Part shown: positions 17,384 to 26,830 of the stretch, piece by piece | How the letters are laid out: each line of letters begins with the position of its first letter | Numbering within the stretch: position 1 is the first letter of the stretch | DNA from: Opitutales bacterium | GTDB taxonomy: Bacteria; Verrucomicrobiota; Verrucomicrobiia; Opitutales; Oceanipulchritudinaceae | Reading direction: 5' to 3' | Assembly (NCBI GenBank): GCA_020831525.1 | Contig: JAFIGH010000029.1 | Coordinates: 1 to 51,737, forward strand | Length of the DNA: 51,737 nucleotides | The notes under the pieces: model-generated | Told to the model about the DNA's origin: nothing | Database searches by the model: none | Seen by the model: the letters and a program-made list of their open reading frames with translations, nothing else | Program-made: the position numbers and the translations under genes

Positions 17384-19906
17384 CTACCACCGGTAATCGA
17401 CCGACACCCGGACAGAACGCGGCACCCCGATGCTGCGCCAGCGTTGGTGGTCTTTATCGAAAATGTTGTATACATTCAGCCGGAGCCAAAGGTGGTTGTC
17501 ATCCGGAAGGACGAAGCGCTTCCTCCAGAAAAAGTCGACGCGGGTGTAACCTTTTCCCCAGAACCGGTCCGCCTCGCCCACATACGGACTGCCGTCGCCC
17601 AGCGCCCCGACATTGAGCGCGCGGTTGTTCGGATCGACCCAGTAAATGCGGTCGTCGATGAGCGAAGTGACATTGAAGCCGAGGCTCGAAAAGGACAAAA
17701 ACCCCTCACGGATGGTGTAGTTGATGCCAGCGCTGATTTTGTGCTCGGGCGAGCTGCGCAAGCGCTGCCCGACGAGAAATTCCTCCTCGTCCTTCGATAT
17801 CTCCGCCGTGTAGAGCCACGTCCACCCGAAGCGGAGTTGGAGATTGTCGGTGAGCGCGCCAGTCATCTCCAGTTCGACGCCCTCCGCGAGTTGTTCGCCG
17901 GTCTGCGCCTCGAAACTGACCAGCGAGGGGATCGTTTGGTCCTCATCCTCCCAGACCAAATTCCCGTCGGCGTCGACCTCCTGGTCGCGCTGCCGTGTCC
18001 AGAGATTGCGTTTCTTTGCCTGAAAGACAGTGCCCATGACAAAGAACCTCCCGTCTTCGGTGGCGAATTTCAAACCGGCGTCCCAACCTTCGCCCTCGAA
18101 GGGATCGCGGTCTGCCGCCCCGATGGGCTGACGGTCGCGGCCCTGCCGCCCGGAAACCTCGGGACGGAACGAGGTGGCGTAGTTGGCGAAGACACCCCAG
18201 TGGCGGAGGAAGTGCCAGTTGCCGCCGATGGAGTAGGTCGTTTTGTTGAACGAGACTGGCGTGCCCCCGATGAACGGATCTTCGCCGTCGGTGCGGGCTT
18301 CGCGCAACGCTTCGACCGTGAGGGACGTGCGGTCGTGCCGGATAGAGCCCACGATGGACAAATCGCCGCCGAAAAACTGCAGAAAATTCGTCCAGTAGTA
18401 TCCTGTACCCTTGTTCTCGCTACTGGACCAGCCGCCGTCGATGGTGTAGCTGGAGAGCGGTTCGGATTCGGCGGTGAGCCCCTCTTCGGGACGAAAAACA
18501 CTACCGAGGATGATGGGGATGCGGTCGCCGAAGGCGCCGAGCTGGGCCGTCCCGTTGGCCGCTTGGTTGTAGTGCCAGTTGCTGAAAAACGACTGTGTCT
18601 CGAAAACCTCTGAAATGCGGTCGACGCCGACAACCGTCTTCCAGTCCACGGGCCCTACATTGAAATCCCCCAAAAGATTGACAACGTAGCTGTCGCTCTT
18701 GAGCGCATCGTCGCGCAATTGCCCGCCGGTGTTTTTGATAATATCGCCCCGCACGGTTGTGATGATTTCGGGGAGTCCCGTCTCCGGATCGGTGAAGAGG
18801 TAATTGCGCGAGGGATTGGCCTCCACGTGGCGGGTGGGGTCGGCGAGGTTGCGCCACACATAGCGTGGCATCTTCGTACGGTTGTAGCTTGCGCGAAAGG
18901 TGAAACGGTCGGCGAAACCGTGGTTCCATGTGGCCGTCGTGCTATTGGAGCGGATGTGCGCGAAGCTGCCTTCGGCGGCGTCGTTGTGCGACTCCGGATC
19001 CATCATGCCCAGATCGAGGGGATTGGGGAGATCTTCCGAGGTGAACTGCCGGAAGATGTTCGCCTTCATCTGCAGGTTGGTGATGCCGTGATGGCCGTCG
19101 AGGATGTGCTGGACGATGCCATTGCGCTCGCTGTTGGAATAGATGTGGTACAGGTCGACGAAACGATTGGACCCGTCATACTCCCAGCGTAAGCGGGCAA
19201 ACCCGTCCGCCGAACTGTCCGAGAAGCGGTCGTGCTGATTCTCCCCGTAGTACTGGCTGTATCCGAGAAAGTAGGTGAGGTTAGCCTCCGAATCGATGGG
19301 ACCGCTCACCTCAAGGCGCGCCTCCCACTCGTTGTAGCTGCCGAGCATCGCCTGCGCACGGCCCGAGAATTCCGTGCTCGGGCGCTTCAACTGGTAATTG
19401 ACGGTGCCGCCCGGCTCGCCCTGCCCGTAGAGCATGGCGCTGGTGCCCTTGAGGATTTCGATGCTGTCCACCGCGATGCCGCCGGGCGCCTCCGTGGAGT
19501 TGTAGAAGATACCCCCGACAAAGAACCGCGGGCTGAGCGTTCCGCGGATCATGGGGCGGTTGTCGTTGCCCGAAAACACATTGCCCTCCGGCGTGGCGCT
19601 GGAGGCTAGATCGAGCGCCTCGATCGCGTTGACCGCGTAGGCGTCGTCGAGCAGGTCGCCGGAGAGCGACGTTATGGAGAACGGCAGATCGCGCCGGTCC
19701 ACGGCGAAGCGCGTCGCACTTGTCGTCTCCGTCACAAGGTAGCCCCTTCCCTCCGTGCCCATGACTTCAAACGGAGGCAGGACAAACACATCCTCCTCCT
19801 CATCGGTCTGGGCGACCGCGGGTAAAGCGAGAGCAAGGGCGGCGACGGCGAGGGCTGCCGTGCGCCGGCGGCGACGGTGGATTCCTTTGGAGGTATTGAG
19901 TTTCAT
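17384..19906 (-). CDS. TonB-dependent outer-membrane receptor
   Basis: 840 residues. A basic start (MKLNTSKGIHRRRRRT) and signal peptide end at about residue 32 (AVAQ). The mature N-terminus VFVLPPFEVMGTEGRGY is typical of Opitutia receptors. The plug domain is at about residues 55-170 (AIEALDLAS, PMIRG, EILKGTSAMLYGQGEPGGTVNY). The rest is a 22-strand-type barrel ending in an aromatic residue (SVDYRW), needed for barrel insertion. It is the first gene of an operon with a sulfatase and an aldolase, so a sulfated oligosaccharide is the likely cargo. No SusD-like partner is nearby. Confidence 0.92.
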   Translation of the reverse strand: MKLNTSKGIHRRRRRTAALAVAALALALPAVAQTDEEEDVFVLPPFEVMGTEGRGYLVTETTSATRFAVDRRDLPFSITSLSGDLLDDAYAVNAIEALDLASSATPEGNVFSGNDNRPMIRGTLSPRFFVGGIFYNSTEAPGGIAVDSIEILKGTSAMLYGQGEPGGTVNYQLKRPSTEFSGRAQAMLGSYNEWEARLEVSGPIDSEANLTYFLGYSQYYGENQHDRFSDSSADGFARLRWEYDGSNRFVDLYHIYSNSERNGIVQHILDGHHGITNLQMKANIFRQFTSEDLPNPLDLGMMDPESHNDAAEGSFAHIRSNSTTATWNHGFADRFTFRASYNRTKMPRYVWRNLADPTRHVEANPSRNYLFTDPETGLPEIITTVRGDIIKNTGGQLRDDALKSDSYVVNLLGDFNVGPVDWKTVVGVDRISEVFETQSFFSNWHYNQAANGTAQLGAFGDRIPIILGSVFRPEEGLTAESEPLSSYTIDGGWSSSENKGTGYYWTNFLQFFGGDLSIVGSIRHDRTSLTVEALREARTDGEDPFIGGTPVSFNKTTYSIGGNWHFLRHWGVFANYATSFRPEVSGRQGRDRQPIGAADRDPFEGEGWDAGLKFATEDGRFFVMGTVFQAKKRNLWTRQRDQEVDADGNLVWEDEDQTIPSLVSFEAQTGEQLAEGVELEMTGALTDNLQLRFGWTWLYTAEISKDEEEFLVGQRLRSSPEHKISAGINYTIREGFLSFSSLGFNVTSLIDDRIYWVDPNNRALNVGALGDGSPYVGEADRFWGKGYTRVDFFWRKRFVLPDDNHLWLRLNVYNIFDKDHQRWRSIGVPRSVRVSVDYRW

Positions 19907-20401
19907 GGCAGGAGAGTTGATGTTTTCATTACAAAGACGAAAGTCCGCAGTTGCGGATTACGACAATCGCCGCGCCCCGCGGGCGGGAAACCGCATGTGC
20001 GTCCGCCGTCCGCCCAAGCGGATTGAAAGGAACGAAAGAGCCGTTCGGGGCGGGGCGGCGGAACGTGAATGCGCGTCTCTCATGGGGTCGACAAACCGAG
20101 GAGGCGGGAAATCGGTTGTCCGATCAACAACGGATACAATTCCATAGCGGATATCAGCGTCACTTTCCGGACACGGAATACACGGCACATATTGCCACCC
20201 GCAAATCCATGGGCTTTAGGGCGGTCCGGGTGTGTCCTAAATCGGCAAACCATAGTCTCCTTTCCAGCAAACATACCATTTGCTTACCGGTGCGCGCACA
20301 ACCACGATTGTGCTTCAATTCCTACACCCCGCCCGTCGCCGGATGCAATGGCTCCGGCAGACAGGCACACGCCCCGAAAATTATCCTTCCAGATGACCTA
20401 T
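19907..20401. promoter_or_regulatory. Divergent control region between the TonB operon and the plus-strand cluster
   Basis: 495 bases with no convincing gene. It must hold promoters for both large operons. The only distinct sign is GTCACTTTCCGGACA at 20159-20173, shared with the region before the AraC gene. A short partial palindrome, GGTTGTCCGATCAACAAC, lies just before it at about 20114-20131. Confidence 0.4.
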
Positions 20402-22294
20402 ATGAAAAGACTCCGCACCCTTCTCGTTCTCAGCGCCCTTGCCCCGGCGCTCTCCGCCACACCGCTGATCGTCGAAAACTACGAAGACCTCTATCCCGGA
20501 GACGGCGAGCCCAACTTCGCGGGGCTCGGCAGCAACCACCCCGCCGCCGTCCTCGAAGTGGCGGCGGAGACCCCCGGCGAAGAACTCTTCTTCCCCGGCA
20601 ACACGCGCTACCTGCGCTGGGCGTCGCTCACCGGCATCAATCCGGACGCGGCGGGCACGGCCTCACAGTTTTGGGGCGGGCCAAGTGAGTTTGTGCCGTT
20701 TGCCAGCGGCTCCGCGCAGGTCGTCTCCGCCGGCTTCGATTTCATTGTCGGCGAACTTCACTCGGAGCTGCTCTTCGGCATAGGCCGCCCGCAAACGGGG
20801 CGCGGCGACGACCAGAACTACGCCGTGCAACTGCGCGTGCGCGGCGTCCTCGGCCTGAGCAACCGCCCGGAGATCGTCGGCTCGGGGACGAACCGCGAGT
20901 TCCGCGCCGACATCCAGCAGGACGTTCCCTACCGCCTCGAACTCGTGGCCAACAAATCGGGCGGTCCCGTGACCTACGAGAGCCCCCTCGGCACCATGAC
21001 CGTCGGGCACGAGCGCTACGATATCTACCTTTTCAACCACCGCACGGGCGTCCTCCAGCTCCTCCTTGACGATGTGGAGTTCAGGCACCTCGACGCCGGA
21101 ACCCACGACATGGAGGGCATCTGGTGGGGCACGTTCCGCTACGACGGGACGGGACGGGCCGTGGATATCAAGCTCAACGGCATCGCCGTTTACGAAAATG
21201 ACATTGTGCTGACCGGCCACGACAGCGTGCCGCCCGGTCCCGCCACGGCCATTGTCAATTTCGACGACTCCGCCCCCGCGACCGATGTGCGTTCGCCCCT
21301 CTGGAACCTGCCCGGCAACGTCGTTGACGATACGGAGGGTCTCTTCGGCGCGTCCAACCAACGCTACTTCCACATCGACCGCCGCAACCTCCCCGACGGC
21401 GGCATCTCCAATAAGTTCCGCTTCAACGGCGTCGTCGATCTCGTATCCATCGGTTTCGATCTCACCGTCAACCGCGACGAGACAATCAACTCCTTCGGCG
21501 ACGCACACGACGAAGCGTTCCTCGCCGTGACCGGAGGCGACACGATCGCCAACGCCGCCCTCACGACACGGATAAACATCCGCGGCACGCGTAGCGTCGG
21601 CAACGACGGCAACCCCTCCGAAGCCGAACCCGTCCTCAACGTTGTCGTCCCGGAGGGCGGTGCGTTCCTCACCAACGGATTCGACTGGGAGACACCCTAC
21701 CGGATCGAGATGGTCTTCAACCAGACCGGTGAAACGGTCGTCTACAACACCCCGTGGGCCGACGACGTGTCCCTCGCCGACGAAACACTCCACGTCTACG
21801 TCTACAACTACGCCACGGGCATGAACGTCGCGGAAGAACGGAACCGCGCCGATCCATTCGTCATGGAAGCGCCGTTTCTCAACGGGCGCTTCAACGATCA
21901 GGGTGTCGCCGGAACAATGGCCGACGTTTTCTGGAAACATGTCACGGGGCGGCGGATCGACCTCAATCTCGACAATATTTCCATCTTCGAAGACGTCGCG
22001 GTCGTCACGGATCCCGGTGTCGTCCCCGCCGAGGCGCCGCGCATCACGGGCGTTTCCTTCATCCCCGCCACTCCGCGCGACTTCCAGTCGCAGCTGCGCA
22101 ACCGCTTCTCCCTCACCTTTGAGTCGTCCACAGGCACAACCTACGGCATGCAGCGCAGTGCCGACCTGCAGACCTTCGCCTCCCTGCGTACCATCATTCC
22201 GGCGGATAGTTTCGAAGCGGGCACCACGACAATTGAGGTCCCCGTGGGCGACGACCGTCGCTTCTACCGCGTCTTCCCGCTCACCCGCGATTGA
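20402..22294 (+). CDS. Secreted protein with two tandem beta-sandwich-like domains, paralogue
   Basis: 630 residues from the start at 20402 (MKRLRTLLVL; an in-frame ATG at 20393 is also possible). The signal peptide ends near LSA (about residue 19). It parallels the protein at 351-2240 along its full length: VENYEDLYPGDGEPNF, GFDFIVGELHSELLFG, YFHIDRRNLPDGG, NSFGDAHDEAFLAVTGGDTI and the C-terminal FYRVFPLTRD. It opens the plus-strand cluster and is followed after 119 bases by the beta-helix giant. The role is unknown; a glycan-binding surface or periplasmic protein is plausible. Confidence 0.85.
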   Translation: MKRLRTLLVLSALAPALSATPLIVENYEDLYPGDGEPNFAGLGSNHPAAVLEVAAETPGEELFFPGNTRYLRWASLTGINPDAAGTASQFWGGPSEFVPFASGSAQVVSAGFDFIVGELHSELLFGIGRPQTGRGDDQNYAVQLRVRGVLGLSNRPEIVGSGTNREFRADIQQDVPYRLELVANKSGGPVTYESPLGTMTVGHERYDIYLFNHRTGVLQLLLDDVEFRHLDAGTHDMEGIWWGTFRYDGTGRAVDIKLNGIAVYENDIVLTGHDSVPPGPATAIVNFDDSAPATDVRSPLWNLPGNVVDDTEGLFGASNQRYFHIDRRNLPDGGISNKFRFNGVVDLVSIGFDLTVNRDETINSFGDAHDEAFLAVTGGDTIANAALTTRINIRGTRSVGNDGNPSEAEPVLNVVVPEGGAFLTNGFDWETPYRIEMVFNQTGETVVYNTPWADDVSLADETLHVYVYNYATGMNVAEERNRADPFVMEAPFLNGRFNDQGVAGTMADVFWKHVTGRRIDLNLDNISIFEDVAVVTDPGVVPAEAPRITGVSFIPATPRDFQSQLRNRFSLTFESSTGTTYGMQRSADLQTFASLRTIIPADSFEAGTTTIEVPVGDDRRFYRVFPLTRD

Positions 22295-22304
22295 GCCGCG
22301 CACA

Positions 22305-22326
22305 CCGGGCGGTGACCGCCGCCCGG
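22305..22326. other. GC-rich hairpin between cluster genes
   Basis: CCGGGCGG and CCGCCGCCCGG pair around a TGA loop just after the stop at 22294. There is no T-run, so it is more likely an RNA-stabilising or partial-attenuation hairpin than a full terminator. Confidence 0.4.
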
Positions 22327-22413
22327 CGAAGCCCAGGACGCGATACCGCAGCGGTGTCGCCGGCGGCGGCCTATTTCTATTCAATGAATACCGACAGTAT
22401 CCGAACCCTCGTC

Positions 22414-25400
22414 ATGAACCTACGTATCCACCGAACAATCCTCCTCGCCGCATGCTTCGGCGCCGCCGCTTCTGTATCGGCCGAAACAACCTTCCAGTTT
22501 CTCCGTGCGGATTTCCACGGTATCTCCGTCTCGCAACTGCCCGCGGGTATGGAGCGCGACGGCATCCGCCTCTCCGCCCATGCCGCACTCGGCCCGGTCG
22601 ATTTTGAAGACTACCTCGAAACCGAGGTGGAGCCGGCCATTTTCATCAACAGTACCGACGGATGGGGCATGGGGATTGACAGCCCCTCCATTGCCAACGC
22701 CGCTTTCGAAGAGAAATTCGGCAACGACCTCAATTCCGAATCCATTGTATTCAACTTTCTCCAGTCCGTCACCCTCTCCTTCGATCACAGCGTCTACATC
22801 ACCGAACTGGCCTTCGGCGATCTGGAACAGCACGAAAAGTTCATCATCGAGACCGAAGACGGACTGACCGTGGAAATCCTCGGCACCACTCCGTGGTCCG
22901 TGGGCAACAGCGGCACAAGCACATGGTCGGGCACCGACCTCGGTGACCTCGAAGGACATCTCCTCGAGCGCGGCACGCGCATCACCTTCACCTTCGACAC
23001 GGTCGATCCCCTCGACCGCGTGCCCGACGGCACGGGCAACGACCTTGAGGCCTCCCCCTCGGCGGGCATCCGCTGGATCCAAGTGGCCCCGCCGGCCGAT
23101 TTCGGCCTCGGCAAGCCCTTCGTCGTCCATGGCGGCCCCGACGAAGCCACCGTGGGTGTCGAACTGTGGGGCGACGACGCCGAACTCACGCTCTTCTGGG
23201 GTGAGGATCCGGACAGCGGATGGACCGGACAGGCCTCCCTCGGCGAGCGCTCGCCCATCCAAGTGCTCGATGCCGTCATGGACGGGCTCGCCCCCAATAC
23301 GACATGGTATTTCATGTTTGAGGCCGACAACGGGACGGAAGTCGTGCAGTCCCCCGTGGCCGCCTTCGCATGGGCGACGGATCTCTATGTCTCGCCGGAG
23401 GGCAGCGACGAGAGCGACGGACTCTCCCCTGACACCGCCCTCGCCACCATCGATGAAGCCATCCGCCGCATCACCGCCATGGCGCGGCGGCCGCAGCCGG
23501 AAGGCCCGATTGTACCCAATTTTTACGGCTCCGCCGAATCGCCGCACGGGCAGGAAATCGAAGACCACCTCGACAACCTTGTCGACCCCGTCACCGTCCA
23601 CCTCATGCCGGGCTACCACTACCTCGACGACACCGTCGTCATCGACAAATCCGTCGACGGCAACATCCACTTCCAAGGCATGTGGGCCGACGGCGCGGAG
23701 GATCTGCTGCGCGAACGCCTCGAAGTCCATGGCGACGATCCGCGCTGGATGGACCCGCCCGCCTCGCACATGCCCGTCGTCAGCGGCGGGGAGCCGGTGA
23801 CGGACTGGGAGGAAACCACCGTCAACGGCGTGACGGCATGGGTCGCGGAGCTGCCCGAGGTCGCGGCGGGGGAATGGCGGTTTGATCAGCTCTTTGTCAA
23901 CGGGCGGCGCGCCGAGCGTTCGCGCTGGCCAAAGAAGGGATGGTTCCGCATGGAAGAGGTCGACAACACCACGCGCCTCGACTTCCGTGTGAGTGAGCGC
24001 GACGCGCGCGACATCGACCTGCCCAACCTCACCAATTTCAATGACGTGCAGGCCGTTGTCCTGCACCGCTGGGTGGAGACGCGCATGCGCCTCGGCAGCT
24101 ACGACCCGGACACGCGCTGGATGAATATGCTGCCTCCCCCACCCGACCCGGTGTTCACGCTCGACGGCAGTCACCCCGTGCACGGCGCCGGGTTTGCCGC
24201 GTACTATTTCGATAATGTCTTCGAGACCATGTCCGAGCCCGGCGAGTGGTACCTGGACCGTCCCACGGGCCGTCTCTACTACATCCCTCTGCCCGGTGAG
24301 GAGATGGAGACGACGCATGTCGTCGCGCCGCGCCTGCTCGAATTGTTCCGCGTTTTCGGGCGCGAGTCCGGAAGCGCGCAACTGAACGAGCGGCTCTGGC
24401 ACGTGACCTTCCGCCGCATCGCCTTCCTGCATACCCGCGTGGACGAACTGGCGCTGCACACCGGAACCTTCAACAGTCCCTTCAACAACGGGCGGGGAGC
24501 GATCCACTACCGCTTCGCGCGTGTTCCTGTCGTCGAGGCCTGCCTCTTCGGCCACGTGGGCGAGTTCGGGGTTGAGTTCGCCAAAGAGACCGTGGGCGGT
24601 TCCCTTGGCTCCAACCTCTTCCGCTCCATGGCCGGCGGGGCCTTCAAGATGTGGCAGAGCAACCAAACCACCGGACTGCAGGAACGCTCCGGCTGGGCGC
24701 ACGTCCACGACAACGACGTGAAGGGCTACGGCCTCTACTGGCACGGCGGCGTCGGTCTCCTTATCGGCGAGGCGGTCTTCACCACGGTCGAGCACAACCA
24801 CGTGCGCGACGGCACCTACAGCGGTATCCGCGTCGCGGGCGGCAACACCATCCCGCGCTTCGGCTTCGCCAATCTCGTCAGCAAAAACCTCGTCCACGAC
24901 GCCGGACAAGGCGTCCTCAGCGATCTCGCCGGCTTGTATGTGCCCGGAAAGAGCCCCCACTCCATCGTCGAGGGCAATGTCGTCTACAACATCAATGCGC
25001 GCGACTACCAAAGCCAGACGGTTTACCTCGACGGCCAGGCCGAATTCTGGACCGTGCGCAACAATTGGCTCCACGGCACCAACGAGCGCAGCATAACCGT
25101 GAAGGGATGGACGCACGACATCTACAACAACATCGTCGGCTTCAACACCGGGGACGGTCTCATCGACCGGCGCAACGGCGACCAGCTCTCGGCGAACTCG
25201 CAGGAGTTCCCTCTCATCCCGCGGCGTGCCCCGGTCATCGAGCGCAACATCTTCTTGCAGGCGGGCAACGGCTACGCCTACCAAAGTTCCTTCTACAACG
25301 ATACCATCCAGCCATGGGGCGAAGTCGATTCGAACCTTCATTGGAACATGACCGGACCTGTCTGGATGGATGTGAACGGCGCCACCCTCGCTGAGTGGAG

Positions 25401-26808
25401 TGCCGCGGAGGAGAAAGAACTGAATGCGATCATCGCCGATCCCCTGCTCATGAATCCGCAGCGCGGCGACTTCCGCGTGCCCGCCGACTCACCGGCGGTC
25501 ACCCAGCTCGGCTTCGAACCGTTTGACAACCGCGACGCGGGTATCCGCCCGGCTGTCTGGGAAGCCGCCGGGGGCGTCACCTACACGGTCGACCGCGATC
25601 CCCTGCCCGACTGGATGCCGAGCGACGTGCCCGGCCTCGACGGCTGGCTCGACGCCGCCGACCTCACCGAAGACGGGCCGCTCCATCAGTGGGAATCCAA
25701 GACGCCGTTCACCTACATGATGCGGCAGTTCGACACCGATGTGCAGCCGGTCGTCGAGACCAACGCCCGCAACGGTCTGCCCGTCGTCCATTTCGACGGC
25801 AACGCGTGGATGGCCAACAACGAACACGCATGGCGCACGCGTCAGCACGCGGGCCGGTTTTTCGACCGCGAGTTCACCATTTTCATTGTCCACAGCTCGG
25901 CGGGCGACAACAACGTCGTTCTCGCCAAGGGCGACGAGGGTGCCGACGGCCAATGGATTATCGGCCGCCATGCCAACGCCTTCGAGTGGGACGGCGACCG
26001 CACGCTCGGTACCTTCAATAACGACTTCGCCGTGCGCGCGTGGCGCCGCAACGCCGATGAATGGGAGTTCTACGAAAACGGTGAACTCGTCGCCCAACAG
26101 ACGGACGGCCTCGGCCACGAATTCACGAGCGACGAAATCATGTACCTCGGGCGCAGCGGCAACGGCGATTTCCTCACCGGCGAGGTCGGCGAAGTCCTGG
26201 TCTACATGGGCCGCGTGGAAGAGGACGACATGGACGCCATCCACGACTACCTCATGGACAAATGGCTCGCACCGGCCGCGACTCCGGCGGAGATCTTCAC
26301 CGCCGAATCCATCGACGAAAACCGTGCCGCCCACGGCAGCGACTACCTGCGCACACTCACCGGTCATGTCGACGAAAGCGTTGATGCCAGCGATTTGACC
26401 TTCGCCAAGGTCTCCGGTCCCGCATGGCTCACCGTCGCGCCCGACGGCACCCTCGGCGGCACGCCCGCGGCCGCCGACGCCGGGTTGAACACCTTCGAGG
26501 TCCGCGCCACGCACACCGCCGGGGGCGAACACACCGTCACCCTGCAAATCCTCGTGGCGGACCCCAACCCGGAGCCCGCCACGCAACCGACGGGCCTCCG
26601 TATCGAAGCGTCGGCTGACGCCATCCAGCTACACTGGGATGCCTCGTCCGATCCGGACTTTTCCCACTACGTCATCCGGCGGTCAGCGACGCTCGAAAAC
26701 TTCGCGACTCTCGCCCAGCCCGTCTGGACGAATCAGTTCTCCGCCGACTGGGAGGGGGAAGACCGCTGGTTCTTTACCATCCGCGCCGTGAATACATCCG
26801 GCAATTGA
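22414..26808 (+). CDS. Giant secreted parallel beta-helix protein (GH141-like architecture), copy 1
   Basis: 1464 residues from the start at 22414; an earlier in-frame ATG at 22384 would put extra residues before the signal peptide (about 1-23, ending VSA). Layout: unknown beta-rich domain 24-225, FN3-like 230-320, DUF1565 opening YVSPEGSDESDG at 325, right-handed beta-helix to about 1065, LamG-like domain about 1072-1285, Ig-like domain about 1293-1385 (FAKVSGPAWLTVAPDGTLGGTP) and an FN3-like end. The helix part (FRRIAFLHT, GAIHYR, GHVGEFGVEFAK) resembles GH141-type proteins, a family that includes alpha-L-fucosidases. Enzyme class is an inference. It heads a cassette repeated at 30.1 kb. 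Confidence 0.8.
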   Translation: MNLRIHRTILLAACFGAAASVSAETTFQFLRADFHGISVSQLPAGMERDGIRLSAHAALGPVDFEDYLETEVEPAIFINSTDGWGMGIDSPSIANAAFEEKFGNDLNSESIVFNFLQSVTLSFDHSVYITELAFGDLEQHEKFIIETEDGLTVEILGTTPWSVGNSGTSTWSGTDLGDLEGHLLERGTRITFTFDTVDPLDRVPDGTGNDLEASPSAGIRWIQVAPPADFGLGKPFVVHGGPDEATVGVELWGDDAELTLFWGEDPDSGWTGQASLGERSPIQVLDAVMDGLAPNTTWYFMFEADNGTEVVQSPVAAFAWATDLYVSPEGSDESDGLSPDTALATIDEAIRRITAMARRPQPEGPIVPNFYGSAESPHGQEIEDHLDNLVDPVTVHLMPGYHYLDDTVVIDKSVDGNIHFQGMWADGAEDLLRERLEVHGDDPRWMDPPASHMPVVSGGEPVTDWEETTVNGVTAWVAELPEVAAGEWRFDQLFVNGRRAERSRWPKKGWFRMEEVDNTTRLDFRVSERDARDIDLPNLTNFNDVQAVVLHRWVETRMRLGSYDPDTRWMNMLPPPPDPVFTLDGSHPVHGAGFAAYYFDNVFETMSEPGEWYLDRPTGRLYYIPLPGEEMETTHVVAPRLLELFRVFGRESGSAQLNERLWHVTFRRIAFLHTRVDELALHTGTFNSPFNNGRGAIHYRFARVPVVEACLFGHVGEFGVEFAKETVGGSLGSNLFRSMAGGAFKMWQSNQTTGLQERSGWAHVHDNDVKGYGLYWHGGVGLLIGEAVFTTVEHNHVRDGTYSGIRVAGGNTIPRFGFANLVSKNLVHDAGQGVLSDLAGLYVPGKSPHSIVEGNVVYNINARDYQSQTVYLDGQAEFWTVRNNWLHGTNERSITVKGWTHDIYNNIVGFNTGDGLIDRRNGDQLSANSQEFPLIPRRAPVIERNIFLQAGNGYAYQSSFYNDTIQPWGEVDSNLHWNMTGPVWMDVNGATLAEWSAAEEKELNAIIADPLLMNPQRGDFRVPADSPAVTQLGFEPFDNRDAGIRPAVWEAAGGVTYTVDRDPLPDWMPSDVPGLDGWLDAADLTEDGPLHQWESKTPFTYMMRQFDTDVQPVVETNARNGLPVVHFDGNAWMANNEHAWRTRQHAGRFFDREFTIFIVHSSAGDNNVVLAKGDEGADGQWIIGRHANAFEWDGDRTLGTFNNDFAVRAWRRNADEWEFYENGELVAQQTDGLGHEFTSDEIMYLGRSGNGDFLTGEVGEVLVYMGRVEEDDMDAIHDYLMDKWLAPAATPAEIFTAESIDENRAAHGSDYLRTLTGHVDESVDASDLTFAKVSGPAWLTVAPDGTLGGTPAAADAGLNTFEVRATHTAGGEHTVTLQILVADPNPEPATQPTGLRIEASADAIQLHWDASSDPDFSHYVIRRSATLENFATLAQPVWTNQFSADWEGEDRWFFTIRAVNTSGN

Positions 26809-26830
26809 TTAACCCGTCCATCCGATCCTT

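Noticed and set aside
15656-18613. Plus-strand 985-codon open frame
   Set aside because: It runs antisense through the sulfatase and TonB receptor genes, whose motifs are unambiguous.
22420-25341. Minus-strand 973-codon open frame
   Set aside because: It is antisense to the beta-helix giant and has no recognisable motif.
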